DNA from: an uncultured Myxococcales bacterium
GTDB lineage: Bacteria; Myxococcota_A; UBA9042
DNA: 64,000 nucleotides
Assembly: GCA_903924465.1 (NCBI GenBank)
Contig: CAIYBN010000077.1
Coordinates: 1 to 64,000, forward strand
Reading direction: 5' to 3'
Shown here: piece after piece, positions 18,089 through 26,364 of the stretch
Layout: each line of letters opens with the position of its first letter
Position numbering within the stretch: the first letter of the stretch is position 1
Translations under genes and position numbers: made by a program
The notes under the pieces: generated by a model
The model's input: only the letters and a program-made list of their open reading frames with translations
What the model was told of the DNA's origin: nothing
Databases searched by the model: none

Positions 18089-18985
18089 ATGTCCACAATT
18101 CGCCCGACCTACACCTTGGCGCTTCACCAGCTTGCCGCCAACCCTACAGGCATCGACTACCTTGATCGGGCAATCGCCAGCGTGCGCGCGGCCGCAGCGC
18201 GTGGGGCGAATATCTGTGTTCTGCCTGAGCTTTTTCGCAGTTCGTACTTCTGTCAGGAAATGGCGCCGCAGCACTTCGACCTGGCCGAGCCGGTGCCGGG
18301 TCCAACGACCGAGCGACTGGCTGCACTGGCCGCCGAACTGGGCGTGGTGATCGTGGCGTCACTCTTTGAGCGCGCGCTGCCCGGCCTCTTCTACAACACA
18401 ACCGCAATCCTGGATGCCGATGGCACGCTCGCCGGCACCTACCGCAAGGCCCACATTCCGGATGATCCACTGTACTGCGAGAAGTTCTACTTCGCGCCCG
18501 GCGACAGCGATTTTCCGGTCTTTCAGACGCGGTTCGCCAAGCTGGGCGTGTTGATCTGCTGGGACCAATGGTATCCAGAAGCGGCGCGGCTGTGTGCGTT
18601 GAAGGGCGCAGAATTGCTGGTCTATCCGACGGCGATCGGCTGGATGGCCAGCGAACCGGCGGATGAACAGGCGCGGCAACTCGATGCGTGGCGGACGGTG
18701 CAGCGCGGTCACGCGATTGCCAACGGCCTCTGCGTTGCGGCGGTCAACCGCGTGGGCGTCGAGGCGGGAATTGACTTCTGGGGTCATACGTTCTGTGCCG
18801 GGCCGCAAGGCGAACTGCTGGCGGAGGCGAACGAACACGCCGAAGCGACGCTGCTGGTGACCTGCGATCCGGCGCGCCTCTCAGAGGTCCGCAACATGTG
18901 GCCCTTCTTTCGCGACCGCCGCATCGACGCCTATGGCGGATTGACGTCCCGGCAACTGACAGAACCCCGCAAGGCGGATAGGTAA
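18089..18985 (+). CDS. aguB: N-carbamoylputrescine amidase
   Basis: A 298-residue nitrilase-superfamily amidase expected to hydrolyse N-carbamoylputrescine to putrescine, CO2 and ammonia. The catalytic Glu-Lys-Cys triad is visible: Glu in CVLPELF (about residue 47), Lys in YRKAHIPDDP, and Cys in LICWDQWYPEAAR. The strings FRSSYFCQ and YEKFYFAPGD-like YCEKFYFAPGD are typical of AguB. The next gene, agmatine deiminase, begins three bases after its stop, which strongly supports this substrate over other nitrilases. The start ATG 18089 lies just downstream of a promoter-like element. Confidence 0.95.
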   Translation: MSTIRPTYTLALHQLAANPTGIDYLDRAIASVRAAAARGANICVLPELFRSSYFCQEMAPQHFDLAEPVPGPTTERLAALAAELGVVIVASLFERALPGLFYNTTAILDADGTLAGTYRKAHIPDDPLYCEKFYFAPGDSDFPVFQTRFAKLGVLICWDQWYPEAARLCALKGAELLVYPTAIGWMASEPADEQARQLDAWRTVQRGHAIANGLCVAAVNRVGVEAGIDFWGHTFCAGPQGELLAEANEHAEATLLVTCDPARLSEVRNMWPFFRDRRIDAYGGLTSRQLTEPRKADR

Positions 18986-18988
18986 TTC

Positions 18989-20041
18989 ATGATTCCGCCA
19001 GTTGATTTGCGCCATTACCACATGCCCGCTGAGTGGCAGCCACACCGTGGGACCATCCTGACTTGGCCGCATCGCCCGGAGATTTGGCGCGGCATTCATT
19101 CCGACGTCGAGGCCACTTTTGCCCGCCTGTGCATGGAACTGAGTCAGGTGGAAGAAGTTCACATCAACGTGCCGCACGCGGAATATCGCGATTATGCGAT
19201 GAAAGTTGCGCGTCGCGCCGGCGCCAAGGAAGATCGCCTGTTCTGGCACCTGATCGACAGCGATGACGTGTGGGTGCGCGATCACGGGCCCATCTTCGTG
19301 GTCAAACGCGACGATGCGCCTGCCGACACCCCGCCGTTGGCGATGCTGGATTGGGAATTCAACGCATGGGGCGGCAAATTCGCGTCGGCGTTGGACAACC
19401 TGATTCCCGCGCAAATGAACGCGTTTTTCACTGTGCCCATTGTCGCACCCGGGCTGGTGATGGAAGGCGGGTCGCTGGAGGTGAACGGCGCGGGCGATCT
19501 GCTGACGACGGAAGCTGTGTTACTGAACACAAACCGCAATCCACACTTGGAACGCACGGATATCGAAGCGGCGCTGCGCCTCTCGCTGGGCGTGCAACGG
19601 CTGCATTGGTTGGGCGCCGGGCTGGAAGGCGACGACACGGACGGCCACATTGACGACATCGCGCGTTTTGTCGCGGAGGATGCGATTGTCGCCGTAACGG
19701 CGCCGCCGGACCATCTGGATCACGAGGCGCTGTCTGCGAATTTGGCGCGTCTGCGGCAACTGCGCGGTGGGCCGAAAGATCGGGCGTTCCGCGTGGGCAC
19801 GCTGCCCTCGCCCGAGCCGGTTGCCTTCCGCGGCGAGCACCTTCCGGCCAGCTATGCCAACTTCTACATCGCCAATGGCATCGTCCTTGTGCCGATTTTC
19901 TTTCAGAAATCCGACAATGAGGCGCTCGCGCTGCTGCAAGCGATGTTTCCCGACCGGCGCGTCATCGGCATCGATGGCCGCCCGCTGGTCACGCAATACG
20001 GCAATATCCACTGTGTGACCCAGCAAATTCCGCTGGCTTAG
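18989..20041 (+). CDS. aguA: agmatine deiminase
   Basis: A 350-residue member of the guanidino-group-modifying superfamily. It converts agmatine to N-carbamoylputrescine, the substrate of the upstream enzyme. Motifs seen are MPAEWQPHRGTILTWPH, DSDDVWVRDHGP, VMEGGSLEVNGAGDLLTTE, DTDGHIDDIARF and the C-terminal nucleophile Cys in GNIHCVTQQIP. Length and termini match the family. It forms an operon with aguB (3-base spacing), and the ABC transporter follows 12 bases later. The pair makes putrescine from arginine-derived agmatine. Confidence 0.96.
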   Translation: MIPPVDLRHYHMPAEWQPHRGTILTWPHRPEIWRGIHSDVEATFARLCMELSQVEEVHINVPHAEYRDYAMKVARRAGAKEDRLFWHLIDSDDVWVRDHGPIFVVKRDDAPADTPPLAMLDWEFNAWGGKFASALDNLIPAQMNAFFTVPIVAPGLVMEGGSLEVNGAGDLLTTEAVLLNTNRNPHLERTDIEAALRLSLGVQRLHWLGAGLEGDDTDGHIDDIARFVAEDAIVAVTAPPDHLDHEALSANLARLRQLRGGPKDRAFRVGTLPSPEPVAFRGEHLPASYANFYIANGIVLVPIFFQKSDNEALALLQAMFPDRRVIGIDGRPLVTQYGNIHCVTQQIPLA

Positions 20042-20053
20042 GCTGACGACACC

Positions 20054-21850
20054 ATGGCGAATCACGTTTTTGACGGCGAGGCGACGGCGTCCAAGCCGTC
20101 CAAGAGCCTCGGGCCGCTCATGCAGCTTTTGGAGCTGGTCAAGCCGTACCAGGGGCGGTTCTGGCTGGCCGCGGTCGCGCTGTTCGTCAGCTCCGGCATG
20201 GGCCTTGTCTACCCGTACGCGGCGCGCCAAGCGGTGGACGACGCGCTGGCGCACAAGTCCATGACCGACCTGAACAAACTGGCTACGCTGCTCATCGTTG
20301 TGGCAGTTGTGCAGTCGATCTTCATCTGGATTCGCCATTTCCAGATGAGCTGGCTTGGCGAAAAAGTCGTTGCAGATCTGCGCGTTTCGGTGTTTGCGCG
20401 CCTGTTGCAACTGCCGCCGTCCTGGTTCCACGCGCGGCACACCGGAGAGATCATGTCGCGGCTGTCGTCGGACGTGACGGTGATCGACGGCCTGGTCGGC
20501 ACAGAGCTGTCGCTGGCCTTGCGCCACGGCGTGACGCTGTTCGGCGGTGTCGGCATGTTGTTCTACTCCAACTGGAAACTGACGCTGTACATGCTCGCCG
20601 TCGTGCCGCCGCTGATGGTCTTCGTCGTGCTGTTTGGCCGCCGCGTGCGGATGATGAGCCGCGCGGTGCAGGATCGCCACGCCCAGACGTCCACGCGCGT
20701 CGAGGAGGTCGTGAGCGCGATGCAGACCGTCCAGGCGTTCGTACGCGAGCCGACGGAGAATCAGACGTACAAGGCGAACATCAGCGCTGCCTTTGACGCG
20801 TCGCTGCACCTGATCCGCTGGCGTGCGACGATGTTCAGCGTCGTGATGCTGGCCGTGTCGGTGGCGATGGCGGTGATTTTGTGGATCGGCGGGAGCGCGG
20901 TGGTGCGCGGCGAACTGACGGGCGGCGAGCTGACGTCGTTTCTGCTCTACACCGTGATGGTCGCCGCGAGCGTCGCTGCCTTGGCCAGCTTGGCGGGCGC
21001 GTTGCAGCGTGCGGCGGGCGCCACGGAGCGGATCTTTGAGATTCTGCGTACCGAACCGACGATTCACGACGCCGAGACGACGGTCCCGATGCCCCAGGGC
21101 AAGGGCGCCGTGCGCTTTGACAACGTGCAGTTCGTCTATCCGACGCGACTGGATCAGCAGGTACTGGCTGGCGTCACGCTCGACGTGCCGGCGGGTCAGG
21201 CGATTGCGCTCGTCGGTTCGTCGGGCGCGGGCAAGACCACGCTGACTTCGCTGCTGCAGCGGTTCCACGACGTCACCGGCGGCGCCGTGCTGTTTGACGG
21301 CGTCGACGTGCGGCAGCTGAAGCTGGCGGAGCTGCGGCGGCAAATCGCGATTGTCTCGCAAGAGCCCGTGCTGTTCTCCGGCACGATTCGCGACAACATT
21401 GCCTACGGTCGGCCGGATGCGTCGCAGGCGGATGTCGAAGCGGCGGCGCAGGACGCGCACGCGCACGAGTTCATTACGCGGTTTCCGGAAGCGTACGATA
21501 CGCTGGTCGGCGAACGCGGCGTGCAACTCTCAGGCGGTCAGCGGCAGCGTGTGGCGATTGCCCGGGCGCTTCTGGCCAATCCCCGCGTGCTGATCCTGGA
21601 CGAGGCGACGTCGAGCCTGGATGCGGAATCGGAGGCGCTGGTGCAAAAAGCCTTGCAGCGGTTGATGAAAGGCCGCACGACGCTCATCATTGCCCATCGG
21701 CTCTCCACGGTGCGCGACGCGGATGCGATTGCGGTGCTGGAGCGTGGCCAACTGGTGGAACTGGGCAAGCACGACGACCTGATGCGCCAGGACGGCACGT
21801 ACCGGCGGCTGGTGGAGCATCAGGTGGTGGCGGGCGCGAAGGCGGCGTAG
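20054..21850 (+). CDS. ABC transporter, fused permease/ATPase (MsbA-like exporter)
   Basis: A 598-residue half-transporter exporter. Residues about 40-320 form the six-helix ABC transmembrane domain. The nucleotide-binding domain (about 355-590) shows Walker A GSSGAGKTT, Q-loop IVSQEP, signature LSGGQRQR, Walker B LILDEATSSLD and the switch His in IIAHRLST. It resembles the MsbA/BmrA lipid and multidrug exporters; the substrate cannot be told from sequence. It sits 12 bases after aguA and abuts the LD-carboxypeptidase gene (stop TAG followed directly by ATG), so it is probably transcribed with both. Confidence 0.93.
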   Translation: MANHVFDGEATASKPSKSLGPLMQLLELVKPYQGRFWLAAVALFVSSGMGLVYPYAARQAVDDALAHKSMTDLNKLATLLIVVAVVQSIFIWIRHFQMSWLGEKVVADLRVSVFARLLQLPPSWFHARHTGEIMSRLSSDVTVIDGLVGTELSLALRHGVTLFGGVGMLFYSNWKLTLYMLAVVPPLMVFVVLFGRRVRMMSRAVQDRHAQTSTRVEEVVSAMQTVQAFVREPTENQTYKANISAAFDASLHLIRWRATMFSVVMLAVSVAMAVILWIGGSAVVRGELTGGELTSFLLYTVMVAASVAALASLAGALQRAAGATERIFEILRTEPTIHDAETTVPMPQGKGAVRFDNVQFVYPTRLDQQVLAGVTLDVPAGQAIALVGSSGAGKTTLTSLLQRFHDVTGGAVLFDGVDVRQLKLAELRRQIAIVSQEPVLFSGTIRDNIAYGRPDASQADVEAAAQDAHAHEFITRFPEAYDTLVGERGVQLSGGQRQRVAIARALLANPRVLILDEATSSLDAESEALVQKALQRLMKGRTTLIIAHRLSTVRDADAIAVLERGQLVELGKHDDLMRQDGTYRRLVEHQVVAGAKAA

Positions 21851-22744
21851 ATGGGTCTGCAACTGCGAAATGGCGCGCGCGTCGCCGTGGTGGCGCCAGC
21901 GGGAATGTTCACGGCCGAGCGGCTGCAAGGCGGCATGGACGTCGTGCGCAGTTGGGGTTACGACCTCGTCGCCGCGCCGCAGCTGTTTGCGACGGCGCGG
22001 TACACCGCAGGTTCGATGGAGCAACGCTCGGCCGACCTGAATTGGGCGCTGACGGAACCGGACATCGACGCGGTGTGGTTTGCCCGCGGCGGTTTCGGCA
22101 CCGCGCACCTTTTGCCGCAGATTCCGTGGCAGCGCCTCGACGGCCGGCCGGTCATCGGCTTTTCCGACGCGACGGCGTTGCTGACGGCCCTGCAACAGCA
22201 CAGCTTGCCGGCGATTCACGGTCCGGTGTTGCAGACGCTTGCCTCCAGCGAAGTCTACGGCGGCCACGGCGCCGTGCTGGTCGACGACACAAGCCGCCGC
22301 GCGCTGCAGAAACTCCTGCAAATCGGCGAACTGCCGACGCTCCGGGGCGAGCTGCTGTGCGGTCCGGCGCGACCGGTGCGCGGACCCGTGCTCGGCGGCA
22401 ACTTGACCGTGCTCGGCAGTCTGGCGGGCACGCCCTGGGCGCTGCGGACGCAAGGCGCGATCCTGGTGCTGGAGGAGGTCGGCGAGGTGCCCTATCGCGT
22501 CGACCGGATGATCACGCAACTGCGGCAATCGGGCGCGCTGCAAGGCGTTTTGGGTATTGCTCTCGGTGACTTCCAGGACGCGCGCACGGACGCTGCGGAG
22601 ATGCGCCAAGTCCTGCGAGACCTGCTGGCCCCGCTCGGCGTGCCGGTGCTGGCTGGGCTGCCGGTGGGTCATGGCGCGGCAAATGTGGCTTGGCCGGTCG
22701 GCGCGGTGGCTACGCTGGAGATGGAAGCGCTGCGGTTTGGCTGA
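21851..22744 (+). CDS. LD-carboxypeptidase / MccF-like peptidase (S66)
   Basis: A 297-residue cytoplasmic serine peptidase of family S66, which includes murein tetrapeptide LD-carboxypeptidase LdcA (peptidoglycan recycling) and MccF. Motifs are VAVVAPAG at the N terminus, WFARGGFGTAHLL, the nucleophile Ser in IGFSDATAL, GGNLTVLGSLAGTPW, LVLEEVGEVPYRVDRM (catalytic Glu region) and the His in GLPVGHGAAN. Length is normal for the family. ATG follows directly on the ABC transporter stop codon, so translation is probably coupled. The neighbour gives no decision between LdcA and MccF. Confidence 0.92.
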   Translation: MGLQLRNGARVAVVAPAGMFTAERLQGGMDVVRSWGYDLVAAPQLFATARYTAGSMEQRSADLNWALTEPDIDAVWFARGGFGTAHLLPQIPWQRLDGRPVIGFSDATALLTALQQHSLPAIHGPVLQTLASSEVYGGHGAVLVDDTSRRALQKLLQIGELPTLRGELLCGPARPVRGPVLGGNLTVLGSLAGTPWALRTQGAILVLEEVGEVPYRVDRMITQLRQSGALQGVLGIALGDFQDARTDAAEMRQVLRDLLAPLGVPVLAGLPVGHGAANVAWPVGAVATLEMEALRFG

Positions 22745-22770
22745 TCCCCGGTCAGGCCGCTCCCTTGCGC

Positions 22771-22799
22771 TTGCCGCTGCACGCCCCGTGCCCTACCTT
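22771..22799 (+). promoter_or_regulatory. candidate promoter of the Ser/Thr kinase gene
   Basis: TTGCCG (22771-22776), a 17-base spacer and TACCTT (22794-22799). It would start transcription near 22806, excluding the longest in-frame start at 22799 and supporting ATG 22844. Confidence 0.4.
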
Positions 22800-22843
22800 T
22801 GACCTGCACTGCACGCTCGTGCGCGGCGAACTTGGGGAGATCG

Positions 22844-24874
22844 ATGCGGCAAGCTGCCAACCAGCCACGGGATCGCAGGACGTTTGAGGCCCTCTGGTCG
22901 GTGCAGAACCTGGCGCAGCGGACCGCACAGTTGGATGCGCACACCACGCTGCGCCCGCCCGCGTCGAGTCAAGACCTGCTGCTGGCGCTGCGGGTCGCCT
23001 CCTTGCCCAAGTTGACCCGTCCCGCCAACGATGCCCCGCCTGAATTGGCGTTGGGCGCCCTGATTGGCGAAGGCGGCATGGGCATCGTTCGGGCGGCGCA
23101 TCAGTTGGCGCTGGGGCGGGAAGTGGCGGTGAAGTCGCTCCGGCCGGGCCATGCGACGCCGGAAGCCGTTCGCAAATTGCTGCACGAAGCACTCATTACC
23201 GGCAGCCTTGAACATCCTGATATTATTCCAGTTTATGCGCTAGGCCAAGGTGAAGACGGCGCGCCGATGATGGTCATGAAACGCGTGGAAGGCACAGCAT
23301 GGTCAGCGGTGCTGGCCGATCCGACCCACGCGCTGACGCAAAACGATCCCCGGGAACGGCTGGTGTGGCACCTGGAAGTGCTGATGCGGGTGTGCCACGC
23401 GATGGCGTATGCCCACGGCAAAGGGATCTTGCACCGCGATTTGAAGCCGGAAAACGTCATGGTCGGTCGTTTCGGTGAAGTGTACGTGCTGGATTGGGGC
23501 ATCGCCGTGGCGTTGCATGACGATCGCTCGGGTGCGCTGCCGCTGGCACGCGACGCCAAGGTGGTGGCGGGTACGCCGTCGTGCATGGCGCCGGAAATGG
23601 TGGAAGGTGACGGCGAGCGTTTGGACGCCCGCAGCGATGTGTTTCTGCTCGGCGCACTGCTGCACCAAATTGTCACGGGGCAATCGCGCTTCGTCGGCGA
23701 GTCGGTGTACGAAGTACTCTTCGCCGCGTTCATGTGCGAGCCACACGCCTACGCGGACGACGTGCCGGAAGAACTGGCCGCCATTTGCGACAGGGCCATG
23801 GCGCGCAATCCCGAGGATCGCTTTGCGACGCCCACCGAGATGCGCCTTGCCCTGGCGACGTTTCTGCGTCATCGCACTTCGCTGCGTTTGCTGGCCGGGG
23901 CGAGAGAGAGCCGCCGGGAATTCGCCGCCGCGCTCCAACAGGTTCAGGTCCTGCAAGATCTGGACAACGGCGCCATGGACCCGCTGGAAGAAGCCACCGC
24001 CGCGATGGCCTCGGCCTTTGCGGAGGCGCGCTTGGCGCTGCGCGAGGCCCTGCGATCCTGGCCGCAGAACCAACAAGCCATCGACGAATTGCAGGCCTTG
24101 TTGGAGCCCTACATCACGTGGCAGATGGAGACCGGTGACGTCAAAGGCGCGACGGGGCACCTCGCCGAACTGCCGCGGCCGAATCCAGACTTGCAGCAAC
24201 GGCTCGATGCAGCTCGGGCACGCGCAGAGGGTCGTGCGCAGCAGATCGCGAAGTGGGAGTCCGACTTCGATCCACGCATTGGCGCGCGGACGCGGAGTTT
24301 CCTCGCGCTCTGCCTGGCCGTCGTGTGGTCGGTGCTTCCTCTGACGGTTGCCTATCTGTCCAAGGAAAAGGGCATGACGCCGACGCACAGCGGGCACGTG
24401 GCCACCACCGGCATCTTCGCCGCGTTTATGATCTTCGCCGCCGTCTGGGCACGCGACTCGCTATTCCGCAGCAAGCTCAACCGCACCGTCATCGCGAGCG
24501 GTATGGTCGCGGTCATCGGCACGTTCATCTCCCGCTGCGTCGCTTGGTATGTCGGCGTGCCGTTCGTCGCGGCGGTCGCGTTTGACCTGGTCATCATCGG
24601 CGTCGTCGTGGCCATGATGGCGGCCAACCAATGGCGCCGCCTGTTCGTCCCGGCCGCGGTCTACTTTGCCGGCGCTGCGGTCGCGACGGTCCAGCCCTCC
24701 TGGGCGCTTGAATCCGTCGCCGTTGCCAACGTCATCGCGATGTCCCTTGTGGCTTTTGCCTGGCGCCCAGCGGACTACGACGCCAACACGCTGGTGATGA
24801 CCGCGGCGATGCCCGTGCCGGATCTGCTTGCCCGCGGCAAACGGCACCTTGCCCGATCGGCGAATCGACCTTGA
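22844..24874 (+). CDS. membrane Ser/Thr protein kinase (PknB-like)
   Basis: A 676-residue eukaryotic-like kinase. ATG 22844 is preceded by GGGGAGA. The kinase domain spans about residues 70-345: Gly loop GEGGMG, Lys97 in VAVK, HRDLKPEN (His197), metal motif DWG in place of DFG (about 217), CMAPEM, and DVFLLG. A helical region (about 350-475), possibly TPR-like, follows. The C terminus carries about six TM helices (about 480-660), an inverted layout compared with PknB, whose sensor follows a single TM. DWG is common among myxobacterial kinases, and Lys, catalytic Asp and Asn are all kept, so it should be active. It stands alone, converging on pyrD. Confidence 0.92.
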   Translation: MRQAANQPRDRRTFEALWSVQNLAQRTAQLDAHTTLRPPASSQDLLLALRVASLPKLTRPANDAPPELALGALIGEGGMGIVRAAHQLALGREVAVKSLRPGHATPEAVRKLLHEALITGSLEHPDIIPVYALGQGEDGAPMMVMKRVEGTAWSAVLADPTHALTQNDPRERLVWHLEVLMRVCHAMAYAHGKGILHRDLKPENVMVGRFGEVYVLDWGIAVALHDDRSGALPLARDAKVVAGTPSCMAPEMVEGDGERLDARSDVFLLGALLHQIVTGQSRFVGESVYEVLFAAFMCEPHAYADDVPEELAAICDRAMARNPEDRFATPTEMRLALATFLRHRTSLRLLAGARESRREFAAALQQVQVLQDLDNGAMDPLEEATAAMASAFAEARLALREALRSWPQNQQAIDELQALLEPYITWQMETGDVKGATGHLAELPRPNPDLQQRLDAARARAEGRAQQIAKWESDFDPRIGARTRSFLALCLAVVWSVLPLTVAYLSKEKGMTPTHSGHVATTGIFAAFMIFAAVWARDSLFRSKLNRTVIASGMVAVIGTFISRCVAWYVGVPFVAAVAFDLVIIGVVVAMMAANQWRRLFVPAAVYFAGAAVATVQPSWALESVAVANVIAMSLVAFAWRPADYDANTLVMTAAMPVPDLLARGKRHLARSANRP

Positions 24875-24913
24875 ATTCATTGTGAAAATGCCAGGCAGAC
24901 GAGCGCTGCGCGG

Positions 24914-25993
<1,080 letters not shown>

Positions 25994-26001
25994 GCGATGC
26001 C

Positions 26002-26364
26002 TCAGTTGCCTTCGACGCAGCGGCCGCCGTTGCAGGTGATGGCGGTCGGGGATTTATCATTGAGCGCGCGGGCTTGGTTGACGTAATCGCGCTTGCCGGC
26101 GCAGTCGCTGTCGGTCGTGCACGCGCACTGCTCGTATTCCGGCGCGTCGTAGCACAGCCAGCCGCCGGCGCAGAGACGCGAGGCGTTGGTGCCGCAACTG
26201 GCCAAAGTCGGATCGGCGCTGTTGCACGTTTGGCCGTTGCCGAATTGGCTGATGGTCGTGCAAGGTGGTGGATCGATGGCGGTTCCGTTGGACGTGAGCG
26301 CGGCCTGGCCGCAGCCAACGAGGCTGAGCAAGGCCAGGAGCTTGGCGCAGACTTCAGTCGCCAT
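26002..26364 (-). CDS. small Cys-rich lipoprotein
   Basis: A 120-residue putative lipoprotein. The signal MATEVCAKLLALLSLVGC ends in lipobox LVGC (Cys18). The mature part has ten cysteines in spaced pairs (CTTIS, TCNSAD, CGTN, LCAGGWLCYD, CACTTDSDC, CNGGRC), the pattern of small disulfide domains seen in myxobacterial secreted proteins. The start ATG 26364 overlaps the 3' end of the Clp ATPase gene by 11 bases and pyrD begins eight bases after its stop, so it is a real operon member. Function unknown. Confidence 0.75.
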   Translation of the reverse strand: MATEVCAKLLALLSLVGCGQAALTSNGTAIDPPPCTTISQFGNGQTCNSADPTLASCGTNASRLCAGGWLCYDAPEYEQCACTTDSDCAGKRDYVNQARALNDKSPTAITCNGGRCVEGN